From Fulvivirga imtechensis AK7 (GTDB taxonomy: Bacteria > Bacteroidota > Bacteroidia > Cytophagales > Cyclobacteriaceae): a stretch of DNA of 64,000 nucleotides. A model generated the notes under the pieces. The model was not told the origin of the DNA, did no database searches, and was given only the letters and a program-made list of their open reading frames with translations. A program made the translations under genes and the position numbers. The stretch covers positions 1 to 64,000 of the forward strand of contig NZ_AMZN01000039.1 of the NCBI RefSeq assembly GCF_000331535.1, written 5' to 3'. Of the stretch, positions 1 to 8,667 are shown piece by piece; positions within the stretch are counted from its first letter, which is position 1, and each line of letters starts with the position of its first letter.

Positions 1-25
1 ATTTTGCCCCTCTGATTAGTATCTT

Positions 26-43
26 TATATCGAACTCACGTTA
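26..43. repeat. Terminal end of a dispersed MITE-like element
   Basis: The 18 bases read TATATCGAACTCACGTTA, identical to the right terminal repeat of the 252-bp element at 38828-39079 and one base different from the end of the copy at 25494-25699. Bases 1-25 to its left align poorly with those copies, so this is either a degenerate copy running off the window edge or a solo end. Confidence 0.5.
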
Positions 44-68
44 ATTAATAATCAGTTAGTCATAAAAA

Positions 69-629
69 CTATCTTCTTTTAAGCACCCAGTAAAGTCCTT
101 TTACATCAGTTTCCCATTTTGGCAGAATAAAAATAATAATGATCTCTTCAATGGTTTCAATGATACTGATGATAATAGCTATCCAAAACAACCAGGGCAC
201 CCATTCATGCAAATAAAAAATAACGAGGAAAGTGGCTTGCAATACAGCGGCCGTTTTAGCAGAATAAGTGTGCAAGCTGCTGGACTTGCCATATCTGATA
301 AAACCAAGGATCAATTGAAAAAGGTACAAGCTGAGTGCAACACTGATAACATAGAAATGCTGGAATATTTTTTCCAGTCCAAATATGTAAACTCCAAAAA
401 TTCCCACCAAAAAAGTCAGGGCATCACCAGCAGAATCCAACCTCGCCCCTCTTCTGGAAGTTATCTTCTTCTTTCTTGCCAGATAGCCGTCAATGGCATC
501 CGTCAAAAAGCTGATGATCAGCAGCCAGCCAGTCATCGTCCTTTTATCCAGAAGAATAGCTACAATGATCACAGGCAATGCCGCAATGCGGTACACAGAA
601 AACCAATCTGCTATATTTAGCTTCTTCAT
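69..629 (-). CDS. CDP-alcohol phosphatidyltransferase family protein
   Basis: This is an integral membrane enzyme of the CDP-alcohol phosphatidyltransferase family, which moves a phosphatidyl group from CDP-diacylglycerol to an alcohol such as glycerol-3-phosphate, inositol or serine. The 186-residue protein carries the complete signature DG-x2-AR-x8-G-x3-D-x3-D at about residues 46-68 (DGYLAR, then G, D and D at the right spacing), whose acidic residues bind the metal and the CDP-alcohol. Several hydrophobic segments surround it, and the length is normal for the family. The acceptor alcohol cannot be told from sequence; a PgsA-like role is the default guess. It lies downstream of the polysaccharide cluster on the same strand but beyond a terminator at 755-784, so it is probably a separate unit. 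Confidence 0.85.
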   Translation of the reverse strand: MKKLNIADWFSVYRIAALPVIIVAILLDKRTMTGWLLIISFLTDAIDGYLARKKKITSRRGARLDSAGDALTFLVGIFGVYIFGLEKIFQHFYVISVALSLYLFQLILGFIRYGKSSSLHTYSAKTAAVLQATFLVIFYLHEWVPWLFWIAIIISIIETIEEIIIIFILPKWETDVKGLYWVLKRR

Positions 630-673
630 TCGCCTTTACAACGCTGCAAAACGGTAAGTGTTTGAGGAAGCGG

Positions 674-819
674 AGCTTTAAGCTGTAAGCCTCGGGCTAC
701 AAGCATATAGTCATTCTGAAAATCCCAAATCGTCATTCGTCATTCGTCAATCATAAATAAAAAAGGTGCAGATCACTCTGCACCAATAAGCTTCAAGCTG
801 TAGGCTTTATGCTACAAGC
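674..819. repeat. Pair of 31-bp imperfect direct repeats
   Basis: Bases 674-704 and 789-819 are two versions of the same 31-bp unit (AGCTTTAAGCTGTAAGCC... and AGCTTCAAGCTGTAGGC..., both ending GCTACAAGC). They flank the terminator at 755-784. Between them is a short run of CGTCATTC-type units resembling the CGTAAATC units near 20371 and 20577. No coding content is seen. Confidence 0.6.
755..784 (-). terminator. Rho-independent terminator of the polysaccharide cluster
   Basis: A perfect 8-bp stem, GGTGCAGA / TCTGCACC with a 4-nt loop, lies at 765-784. On the minus strand it is followed by a T-rich tract (complement of 755-764). It sits just downstream of the TolC-like gene ending at 856 and should end that transcript before the phosphatidyltransferase gene. 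Confidence 0.8.
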
Positions 820-855
820 AATCTCAAATCTAACATCTCACGTTTAACATCTAAA

Positions 856-1554
856 TCACTGCACATCCTCCATCTTCACACCGATCATCTCCTCTACCGC
901 CACTTTGGAGATGTTGAATTCACCTTGAGCAGTCACCTGTCTTACCTTCTGGACATTGTACCTGTCCAGTTCCCTGTTGTAAATGTCGAGTGTGATCTCC
1001 CCGTTTTTGAATTTTTGCTCTGCTATAGAAAGCGAAGCGTAGATATCTTCCAGTATTTCTGTCTGTATTTTTAAAAGCTCTCTACGCATCAGGTACGTTT
1101 CATAGCGAGTCAGCACTTCTGCCCTGATAGCCAGTTTTTGAAGGTCTTGGTTCGACTTTGCTATCAGCGCTTCCTGTTTCTTTTTCTTAACCTCAATAGG
1201 AAGTCCTACGAAGTAGCTTAACCGGATCTGGCCGGTAATATTGTATTTTGGAAAAAAAGCAGCCCGGCCGGCCACGTCAGCGTCTTCATTCAGTACAAAT
1301 TCGTTGAGGTTACCCTGCACCCTGAAGTCGTCAAGCCACTGCCAGCGTGCTTGTTTGATCTCCAGATCCGAAATTTCCCGTTCATGCACCAGTATATCAT
1401 TGGCCGGATTATTTCTCCAGGCCAGTCTTACCAGCTTTTCTGCAAAGCTGATATCCGTAACATTATCAGGTAAGATCACAGCATTGTAGTCAACCTTCTG
1501 AGCATGAATGAGCTGCGGTAAGAAGATCATTAACAGTACGATTAGTTTTTTCAT
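856..1554 (-). CDS. TolC-like outer-membrane/periplasmic coiled-coil protein
   Basis: The 232-residue protein has a clear signal peptide (residues 1-19, ending HAQ) and then long amphipathic helices rich in Lys, Glu, Gln and Leu, typical of TolC/OEP-type efflux proteins. It is about half the usual length of about 430-480 residues, so it holds only one helical repeat and may be a shortened relative or an accessory protein rather than a complete channel. Its start overlaps the stop of the Wzy-like gene by 4 bases (ATGA), so the two are translationally coupled. This ties it to polysaccharide polymerisation or export. The exact role is inferred; no motif identifies a substrate. Confidence 0.6.
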   Translation of the reverse strand: MKKLIVLLMIFLPQLIHAQKVDYNAVILPDNVTDISFAEKLVRLAWRNNPANDILVHEREISDLEIKQARWQWLDDFRVQGNLNEFVLNEDADVAGRAAFFPKYNITGQIRLSYFVGLPIEVKKKKQEALIAKSNQDLQKLAIRAEVLTRYETYLMRRELLKIQTEILEDIYASLSIAEQKFKNGEITLDIYNRELDRYNVQKVRQVTAQGEFNISKVAVEEMIGVKMEDVQ

Positions 1555-3023
1555 TTATAATTATGTTTTGAGATTAAACCGGAATCAAACTTTTTCAACT
1601 TATACATCATGACAAAAATACCATAAAGTATGAAGTTCAAAGGAAATTGTGTAATATTTTCTTTGGCATATAGGGCTATGGTCAAAGCAAAAAAGCTTAC
1701 GGCAAATGCCGCGTAGTAGGTTTTTATCACCGGGTCACGGGAATTATAATAGTTGGACATACCAACTGCCAAAATAGTAAAATAAACGCCCATTTCTAAC
1801 AAAAGTCCTATCCATCCTGTTTCAAGCAGTGTTTTCATGAATCCTCCGTCAGGTGGAAATCCGGATAAAGGATGCCCCGGGGAAAACCTTTCGCCATATC
1901 CTCCCGTTGTCGTGAGCCCCCCACCTATCGGGTGACTATGCACATAAGGCCTGATACGCTCGCGGTTATATTCACGAAGGTTCATTGAGGCATCTTCGGA
2001 GGGATTAAAAGCCGATCTGAACCGGACAATAGGCTTGGCATAGAAAGGCCCGAAATAGATGATGATGAATATCAGCGCTGACAAGCAGGCAAAAACCAAT
2101 GTTTTTACTTTGGCAATATTAATGATCACATAGGTACCCAGTGCAATCGGGATCATTACATAGGCGGTTCGTGTTCCTGAAAAGAACATGGCCAGCAGCA
2201 TTAGTAATCCAGAGCAGACGAAGAATAGTTTTTTCCTCCAGGTAAATGGCCCCAACGCCATCAGGCAGGCCACAATACCTCCAAAGCTCATCAGCAGGCC
2301 AAAGATCGCGGGGTCCGACAATACAGACCATTTTCTCCACTTACCCTGGATAAACAAAAGATTGATCCGTTCCTTTGTCAGCGTTGCCCACTTCAGATCA
2401 AAAGAAGGCAATCCGGCAAACTCCTGGTAAATGCCATATATAGCAATAATAACCCCCAGCGCTATAAAGAATGTAACAAAGAAATGCACGAAGCTCAGCC
2501 GGGTAAAAACACGCTGTGCTATAATGAACGTCACCAATCCGCGTAGTATATTCCTTAATCCAAACATATACCCGGACAAGGTACCGGAGGGATTTCCCAC
2601 CTGCAGCAACAGGTAGGCCGTCCATACAATGATAGCGATGGATATGGGGTTGGTAAATGAAAATTCCTTTGCTATCGAAGCTCTGTTTTGGGAAAAGATA
2701 TACTCTACAATAGTTCCAAAGAGCAGCAAGAGCAGAAAGGCATCGATACCGACCCCAAAGGGAACATCTATTGAGAAAAGCCGTGTGATAAAGGCCATGA
2801 AGGTGGTGAACACGATCAATACCATGTAGGCAAAGCGTGTATTCCCCAGACTATAAAGCACTACGGGCACACCTACAATCAGGGAAAATATCATCACTCC
2901 CCCTTTTACACCCATATGTATAATGGCTACAACCGCGGCCAGGCTGAGTATCAACAGTATCAGCAAGCCAAAGAAGTTGTTAAACTTCTCTACAACGATC
3001 CTATCAAATAGCCACTGTCTCAT
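1551..3023 (-). CDS. O-antigen ligase / Wzy-like polysaccharide polymerase
   Basis: A 490-residue polytopic inner-membrane protein with about 10-12 hydrophobic segments and one large hydrophilic loop at about residues 330-400. That loop carries the HPIGGG and PDGGFMKTLLETGWIG pattern typical of the O-antigen ligase/Wzy superfamily, where it forms the periplasmic active region. Such proteins join lipid-linked oligosaccharide repeats or transfer glycan to an acceptor. It follows the Wzx-like flippase and the sulfotransferase on the same strand, separated from the flippase by one small ORF, and overlaps the TolC-like gene. Polymerase versus ligase cannot be decided from sequence. Confidence 0.75.
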   Translation of the reverse strand: MRQWLFDRIVVEKFNNFFGLLILLILSLAAVVAIIHMGVKGGVMIFSLIVGVPVVLYSLGNTRFAYMVLIVFTTFMAFITRLFSIDVPFGVGIDAFLLLLLFGTIVEYIFSQNRASIAKEFSFTNPISIAIIVWTAYLLLQVGNPSGTLSGYMFGLRNILRGLVTFIIAQRVFTRLSFVHFFVTFFIALGVIIAIYGIYQEFAGLPSFDLKWATLTKERINLLFIQGKWRKWSVLSDPAIFGLLMSFGGIVACLMALGPFTWRKKLFFVCSGLLMLLAMFFSGTRTAYVMIPIALGTYVIINIAKVKTLVFACLSALIFIIIYFGPFYAKPIVRFRSAFNPSEDASMNLREYNRERIRPYVHSHPIGGGLTTTGGYGERFSPGHPLSGFPPDGGFMKTLLETGWIGLLLEMGVYFTILAVGMSNYYNSRDPVIKTYYAAFAVSFFALTIALYAKENITQFPLNFILYGIFVMMYKLKKFDSGLISKHNYK

Positions 3024-3033
3024 AATTACTTAG

Positions 3034-3159
3034 CTAAAAGAACATTAATTTCAGAAAGATCAGAAGATATACCATAGCCATAAAGCCAAGAACGATCACC
3101 TTATATACACTGGTAATCACCTTCTTCCCACTGTCTTTATCTTCTTCAGGCTCAATCAT
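3034..3159 (-). CDS. Small single-span membrane peptide (41 aa)
   Basis: A 41-codon ORF fills the space between the flippase and the Wzy-like gene. Its ATG (3157-3159) directly abuts the flippase stop codon TAA (3160-3162), and its TAG (3034-3036) ends 10 bases before the next start. The peptide has a charged N-terminus (MIEPEEDKDSGKK) and one hydrophobic helix of about 20 residues (from about residue 18) rich in Val, Leu, Ile, Met and Phe, so it should insert in the inner membrane. The tight stop-start junction and the otherwise unexplained gap make it a likely real gene. I do not recognise a family; a role as a small partner of the flippase or polymerase is inference. Confidence 0.6.
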   Translation of the reverse strand: MIEPEEDKDSGKKVITSVYKVIVLGFMAMVYLLIFLKLMFF

Positions 3160-4512
3160 TTATAAAAGCTTTTTTGCTGTTGATTTTATTACCGTCTCAT
3201 ATCCCTGCCGGATAGCCTGACCACTAAACTTAAATATATTAAGCGTATTCACTCCAATTTGTTTATAAAGAATGTACTGTATCACCACTGCCGCAAGTGA
3301 ATATGTTATTAACGTACCATAAGCAGCCCCTATTATGCCATAATATCTAATGGAAAAATAGGTGATGATAATACCAAGAATAGAGCTGAGTATAATGAAA
3401 TAAAAGTTAATATGTGCTTTACCAATGGCGTTAAGCGTAACTCCGAATTGCCTTTGAAAGGGCTCAAAAATACCATAAAAAGCCATGATCTGTAAAACCG
3501 GTATGGACGCAGGATAGTCAGGTCCCGCTATGAAAAGCACTATGTATTTAGCCAGAAAAAATACCAGCAGCACTCCAGGAACCGTTACTACCAATATCAT
3601 GGCCACAGACTTTTCATAAAGATACTTCGCAGCCTGAAACCCTTCATTTTTCACCCTGTTGATCATCTCCGGGTAGAAAACCGAAGCTATAGCATCAAGA
3701 GGTATCTGAAAAAGATTGGCTACCCTCACTGCGGGAGAAAAAATAGCTACCGCCGCATTACCTATCATACCGGCAAGAAACCATTCCTTGGTGGATTTGT
3801 TCAGCATAGTACTCACATTTGTACCAAGAGTATATTTTCCATAATGAAACAATCTCGATAGCCATACGCGATTAAAGTTTTTATTGAAGGCTCGCTCATT
3901 TCTGGCAAATATATAAGCACTTGTGGAGCTGAGCACATACCCCAGGCTGTATACCAGCGCCAGCAGGTACAGGGAAGTATCCACATCAAAAATATAGACA
4001 TAGAGGATATAAGCAAAGAGGGTGAACTTCTGTAGAAAAGTACTAAAAAAGGTGCCTGCAAATCTAAAATTAGCCTGTTGCAGGAAGCTAAAATGGGCAA
4101 ACCACGTAAATCCGTAGATAGCGATAATGCTGATGAGCAGCATGTTCCGCAATGGTGGTGCATCCATCATAAAATTGATGGTAAAAGCCACGCCTACGAA
4201 TATTACGGAGATGATAGTCGCTGCGATAAGGTTGAGTACCAGTGAGGCGCTGATAATATCATCTCTGTTCTTTTCATCCTCGGAGTTGAGATACCTGAGC
4301 AGCGGGTTGTAAATAAAAGCATTTCGTATAGATTCGGAAAGAGCTGTTACCGATAAAAAGACAACCCATATTCCAAAATCGTTCTGGTTTAGCACCCGTA
4401 TAAGGAAAAAGAAATTGAGTAAGCCAAACGCAGTAATTGAAACCCTGTTGAGTAAAGTAAGGGATCCTGATTTAAACCAGTATGATCCGAATATTTTTTT
4501 AAACATAGCCAA
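3160..4512 (-). CDS. Wzx-like polysaccharide flippase (MOP superfamily)
   Basis: A 450-residue protein with about 12-14 hydrophobic segments spread along its length, as in the multidrug/oligosaccharidyl-lipid/polysaccharide flippase superfamily. These proteins flip undecaprenyl-linked oligosaccharides across the inner membrane using an ion gradient. The N-terminal segment (SGSLTLLNRVSITAFGLLNF) and the central LGTNVSTMLN region resemble polysaccharide biosynthesis proteins annotated Wzx or RfbX. The stop of the sulfotransferase gene (4513) directly abuts this start (4512), so they belong to one transcript. The substrate is unknown; the neighbours suggest a sulfated exopolysaccharide. Confidence 0.8.
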   Translation of the reverse strand: MAMFKKIFGSYWFKSGSLTLLNRVSITAFGLLNFFFLIRVLNQNDFGIWVVFLSVTALSESIRNAFIYNPLLRYLNSEDEKNRDDIISASLVLNLIAATIISVIFVGVAFTINFMMDAPPLRNMLLISIIAIYGFTWFAHFSFLQQANFRFAGTFFSTFLQKFTLFAYILYVYIFDVDTSLYLLALVYSLGYVLSSTSAYIFARNERAFNKNFNRVWLSRLFHYGKYTLGTNVSTMLNKSTKEWFLAGMIGNAAVAIFSPAVRVANLFQIPLDAIASVFYPEMINRVKNEGFQAAKYLYEKSVAMILVVTVPGVLLVFFLAKYIVLFIAGPDYPASIPVLQIMAFYGIFEPFQRQFGVTLNAIGKAHINFYFIILSSILGIIITYFSIRYYGIIGAAYGTLITYSLAAVVIQYILYKQIGVNTLNIFKFSGQAIRQGYETVIKSTAKKLL

Positions 4513-5544
4513 TTACCAATCGTTGTTATTAGCAAAACCAAGCTTCACCAGGTTCTTACCTGCAGCCGCTTTGAAAGTTGCCTTTTTCTTACTGCTCCAG
4601 CTTACCCATTTTTGATTTGGTTTAAATTCCTTCGTCTTCTCGATTGGTTTCCAATGCACCTGCTGATCATCCCCTTTATAGGCTGAAGATCCTAATATCG
4701 GCACTTCTTCGACCTGATCCCAGGGATATAGTGCTGGATTTATATGAAGGAAATTAAAAATACGCTTGAGTTCTTCCGGGGTATTTTCGTTGAGGCGCTC
4801 ATAGGTTACTACCATGTGCTGGTCGGAATACCCGGCCTCGTCCGCCTGTTGTTGAAACTTCAGAATAGTATCTACTCGTTGTGACCAGCGCTGGCTCATC
4901 TGCCGAAATGCCCCTGAGCCACCCCACGATTTGGAAAATGACTCCATGGTATCTCTGCCATCTCTGATGAGAATAACCACTTTTGCCTCCGGAAACATGT
5001 GGAAAAAGTTGTCCAAATTACCGGCATCGGGCGTTTTCATTAGCAGTGTACAATCTTTTTCTATAAAGCCTTTGAAGTATGATATGAGCCCGTCACCCAT
5101 GTGTTTCATCAGCATTTTGGCATGTTTTTCCAGTCTTTCATCGCCCCCTTCTACCCATTTCTTCCATGTGCTCACCGTTTTATAGCAGTAGTTTTTTATA
5201 AAATGGCTGTATGAATACAGGCACTGCTCCATGGGCAGCTCAGCGCCATACGGGGCTTGCAATTGAGGGTGCCTCTCCAGGAGATTACCCAGAAAGTTGG
5301 TGCCACTTCGTTGGGTAGGCGAAACTATATAAACCATGGACCCCGTAGCCGCGCCACTGCTCTTAGCATCTGCATTGAGGAAATGATCCCAATGTGGATT
5401 AAAGGGTGTGTCCGGGTATAGAGGGAAGGGGCTGTCGGAGGACCTGAATAAAAAGTTAGCTCTGATATCACTGTACAAACGCTGTCCCAGCATTTTTCTC
5501 AATACTTTGGCCCAGGGTTTTGCGGGCGCACTTTCTTTATTCAT
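4513..5544 (-). CDS. PAPS-dependent sulfotransferase (polysaccharide cluster)
   Basis: A 343-residue soluble protein of the sulfotransferase superfamily, which transfers sulfate from PAPS to a hydroxyl or amino group. The 5'-phosphosulfate-binding loop is seen as TQRSGTN at residues 77-83, and the 3'-phosphate-binding motif as RDGRD followed by Ser202 (residues 194-202). No signal peptide is present, so it acts in the cytoplasm, probably on a nucleotide- or lipid-linked sugar before export. It is directly joined to the Wzx-like gene and lies 90 bp after the GH-A gene. A polysaccharide acceptor is inferred from context; a lipid or small molecule remains possible. Confidence 0.8.
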   Translation of the reverse strand: MNKESAPAKPWAKVLRKMLGQRLYSDIRANFLFRSSDSPFPLYPDTPFNPHWDHFLNADAKSSGAATGSMVYIVSPTQRSGTNFLGNLLERHPQLQAPYGAELPMEQCLYSYSHFIKNYCYKTVSTWKKWVEGGDERLEKHAKMLMKHMGDGLISYFKGFIEKDCTLLMKTPDAGNLDNFFHMFPEAKVVILIRDGRDTMESFSKSWGGSGAFRQMSQRWSQRVDTILKFQQQADEAGYSDQHMVVTYERLNENTPEELKRIFNFLHINPALYPWDQVEEVPILGSSAYKGDDQQVHWKPIEKTKEFKPNQKWVSWSSKKKATFKAAAGKNLVKLGFANNNDW

Positions 5545-5634
5545 ATCTAGGTTTAAAACTTAAGCAACAATAATTTTTGCAATATATTCAAAAAAATAAC
5601 CAATAGGAGGATTGATAGATGTTGACTGTGTTAA

Positions 5635-7296
5635 TTAATTTTCAGCAATCACAATTTTAGGAAATTCTTCTACTGTAAGCTCAACTGTCTCGCTGTCTTC
5701 GGCAAGAAGCGACTCCCTCCCTAAAGGCTGATTATCCTCAAGTTTGATGAGCTTTATTTTATTATAATTATCCCCAAGGTCCAGCGTATAGCCTTTCCAG
5801 GTGGCATCGCTGTTCGAGGTCAACCAGGTAACGACAGCCATTTTTTCTCCGTTTTTCAGGCGCATAACTCTCAGGTCTCCCTGCTCTTCCAGAGAATCGA
5901 AAACAAAGCCCTTTAGCCGGTGTCTCATAGTATTGACAGCAAACCATGAGTGATCTTTTACACCGTTTTTTCGGATCAGCCCTGAAGTGCTAAATTTTAC
6001 TTTGTAGCCACTATGACCGATCATAGCAGGATCTTTAAGGGTGAAGAGAAACATTTTGTCATATCCGGTAGCGAAAACATTCATGATCAGACGGCTGATA
6101 TGCTTGGCCTGTGAGTACGTACTGATCTGATGCGAACCTACCGGGTCGGAGAGGGTTGCCGGGGTCCCCAGTTGACTGTGGGCATTCACCACTTTGTCAT
6201 AGCCTATTTCGGTCAGGTACACCTCACAGCCATCAAAGGCCTCCTTCATTTTTGCAACAAATTCCAGTGATTTGGTCACTATATCGGTGTTTTCAATCAC
6301 TTCACCCCCCTCTCCTTTCTGAGCACGGCCTCCTTTGAAGGGATAGATATGTGCGGTCATCACAAAATTCTCAAAAGGGTTTACCGGATATCCCAATTCT
6401 TTAGCGTTGGCCCGTAATTTCAATATTTCATCCCTCACAGCCAGTATATAATCAGGCTTTATATCTATCGGTCCGGGAAATAGTATTTTCATTTCGGGGT
6501 CTGCAGTGCGTATACCATGGCCAGGCCCCATTTGCCCCATATGTCCGTCAATAGCGGCAGATAAAAAGGCCGCCATGCGCGGGGGTGTCATCTGCTCTTT
6601 ATCAGTAATCCAGTCTTTATCCATCTCATTACCAGGCTCTATGGCGTAAACGAGATCCAAACCTGCTTTTGGCTCGTTGGAATCGGTGAGCTTAAGGGTG
6701 GCAGGGTCTATGGTGCCACCTTCGTTCCTGAACTTATTCTTTCCATAGCGAGCGGCAAACTGGTATAAAAATGAGGAGTATGCCTTGTACGACATGGGGT
6801 CCTCAGGGTTACCACCGTTGTCGTATGGCAATTGCCATACGTTAATAATATTATTCTCTGGCACATTGGCATACAGTAGATTACGAGCTAAAACCGGAAT
6901 GGAATGCAGACCATTCTCCTTCATTCGAAGCAAAAATTCATCGAAGTTAAAACCACCGGCCCCTTTTGAAGGGTTAAATCCCATTTTATCGTTGGGATAT
7001 TCATCATGAGGTATAGATAGATCAACCTTTAGGTTATTACCCCTCCTGTCAACCACAATCTCTTCACCGGTAAACAGGTAAGCATCCATAGCAAATATCC
7101 TATGGTACGTAGCCACGCGATACTGATCCCGGATCATCTCTATCGTTGATTCCCGTACCGAATTAACGCCCAGGAATTCATCAAAAGCAGGCTTATCCTT
7201 ACGTGAAATTTCATCGTACCCGACCTGCTGTGCAAGCGGGTTATGATACAGAACAAATGAGAAAATTATAAATATAAATCCTAACATTATTTTCAT
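5635..7296 (-). CDS. Secreted clan GH-A glycosidase-like protein
   Basis: The 553-residue protein starts with a signal peptide (residues 1-22, ending LAQ) and should be periplasmic or secreted. It shows the two-glutamate layout of clan GH-A (beta/alpha)8 glycosidases: an acid/base candidate E224 in IEPGNE and a nucleophile candidate E363 in VYLTEIGYDK, about 140 residues apart. A beta-sandwich-like C-terminus follows, as in GH39, GH30 or GH5 relatives. The GH family cannot be fixed by eye. As the first gene of the minus-strand cluster it may trim or degrade the polymer made by its neighbours, as glycosidases often do in exopolysaccharide operons. It is divergent from the sulfotransferase at 7440. 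Confidence 0.65.
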   Translation of the reverse strand: MKIMLGFIFIIFSFVLYHNPLAQQVGYDEISRKDKPAFDEFLGVNSVRESTIEMIRDQYRVATYHRIFAMDAYLFTGEEIVVDRRGNNLKVDLSIPHDEYPNDKMGFNPSKGAGGFNFDEFLLRMKENGLHSIPVLARNLLYANVPENNIINVWQLPYDNGGNPEDPMSYKAYSSFLYQFAARYGKNKFRNEGGTIDPATLKLTDSNEPKAGLDLVYAIEPGNEMDKDWITDKEQMTPPRMAAFLSAAIDGHMGQMGPGHGIRTADPEMKILFPGPIDIKPDYILAVRDEILKLRANAKELGYPVNPFENFVMTAHIYPFKGGRAQKGEGGEVIENTDIVTKSLEFVAKMKEAFDGCEVYLTEIGYDKVVNAHSQLGTPATLSDPVGSHQISTYSQAKHISRLIMNVFATGYDKMFLFTLKDPAMIGHSGYKVKFSTSGLIRKNGVKDHSWFAVNTMRHRLKGFVFDSLEEQGDLRVMRLKNGEKMAVVTWLTSNSDATWKGYTLDLGDNYNKIKLIKLEDNQPLGRESLLAEDSETVELTVEEFPKIVIAEN

Positions 7297-7439
7297 AAAT
7301 TTGAGACGTGATAGCCCTTTGCCAAATACTCAAAAGGCTTTTGGGTTAAATCATTCTGTTCCTTTAACAAACTTCATCCTTTTTGGTTAATTTAAAATAG
7401 TTTTAACTAAACTTTTCACGATCAATTACTTAAACAGCT

Positions 7440-8390
7440 ATGTCTGATAAACAATTGTTGCCCGATTTTTTAATTATTGGAGCGGGTAAGTCAGGAACTA
7501 CCTCATTGGATAACTATCTCAAGCAACATCCCGGGCTATTTTTTAGCAAGGTAAAGGAACCCAATTTTTTCGCCTATGACAATGTATCAACGGATAAAAT
7601 GGATAAATATGTATTAAGGCATTATAAACAATCCGTTACCAATCTTACAGACTACCAGGAGCTTTTCAAGGAGGCCAAAGCAGACCAGCTTAAAGGCGAA
7701 ACCTCCAATACCTATCTGACAGTAGAACATGCCGCTGAACGTATCAAACACTACATTCCGGATGTTAAGCTCATTGCCATCCTCCGCCAGCCAACGGAGC
7801 GACTATATTCACGTTATTTACATCTTGCAAGAGACAAGCGCCTGCCATCAGAAAACTTCAACGATGTACTTGATAGAAATTCTATCTGGTGGCAACGCAA
7901 TGATCTTGTAAAAGAGGGATTCTATTATAAAAACCTGTCGCGGTATTATGAATTATTTCCTCATGAAAATATCAGGGTATATTTAAATGATGATCTGAGA
8001 AAAGATTCGCTGGCCCTGATGAAAGACATCTTTAACTTTTTGGGGGTGGAGCCATTGAAAACCATCAATGATTCGGTTAAGTACAATAAATCCGGGATCA
8101 TCAAAAATAGATTTTATGACAGAACCCTGGGTCACAACAGTGTTTTTAAGGTAATGATCAAGAAAATGGCGCCAACAACCATCTATAATAAAGCCAAGGA
8201 AAATATTTGGCTCCAAAAGATGGTCAACAACCTTCAAAACAGGAACCTGGAGCAGCCCAAACTCTCCCCTGCTTTGCACGATCAGATAACAAACGAAATC
8301 TATCAAGAAGATATCACTCAACTGGGAACTATGCTCAACAGGGATCTGAGTCATTGGCTGACGCCTAAAAGTGCGGGTGTCAGGGCATAA
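7440..8390 (+). CDS. Sulfotransferase (heparan-sulfate-type fold)
   Basis: A 316-residue sulfotransferase of a type different from the one at 4513. The PAPS 5'-phosphosulfate loop is GAGKSGTTS at residues 14-22, preceded by the strand PDFLIIG, and the 3'-phosphate site is ILRQPTERLYSRY (R116, S124). This pattern is that of the NodH/heparan-sulfate N- and O-sulfotransferase group, whose acceptors are usually carbohydrates. No signal peptide is present. It is transcribed away from the polysaccharide cluster across a 143-bp AT-rich gap, so the two may share a control region. Two sulfotransferases in 4 kb suggest sulfation at two positions of one polymer, which is inference. Confidence 0.8.
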   Translation: MSDKQLLPDFLIIGAGKSGTTSLDNYLKQHPGLFFSKVKEPNFFAYDNVSTDKMDKYVLRHYKQSVTNLTDYQELFKEAKADQLKGETSNTYLTVEHAAERIKHYIPDVKLIAILRQPTERLYSRYLHLARDKRLPSENFNDVLDRNSIWWQRNDLVKEGFYYKNLSRYYELFPHENIRVYLNDDLRKDSLALMKDIFNFLGVEPLKTINDSVKYNKSGIIKNRFYDRTLGHNSVFKVMIKKMAPTTIYNKAKENIWLQKMVNNLQNRNLEQPKLSPALHDQITNEIYQEDITQLGTMLNRDLSHWLTPKSAGVRA

Positions 8391-8667
8391 TATGGTCACG
8401 GTAAACGGGTTGAAGTTACAACAGTGAGTGATGCTAAATACTCATGGGTGCAGTTGACCTTGGTAAGCCCCTTCTCTCGCAACAATAACAAGCTGAGGCC
8501 GCAGGGTTAACAGAGGTTTGTTGAAGCATCATGAGTGGATTCCCGGAGTATATATTCTGTAATGGATCTTTATTTAAAACCACATATAATATTACATACC
8601 CTTTATAAAGGAGCATAATAGCGGGTAATTTGTGGCAGTTATTCTAAGACTTAACAGACGATAGCCA

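Noticed and set aside
207-620. 137-residue plus-strand ORF opposite the phosphatidyltransferase gene
   Set aside because: The minus-strand frame carries the full CDP-alcohol phosphatidyltransferase signature; the plus frame has no recognisable features.
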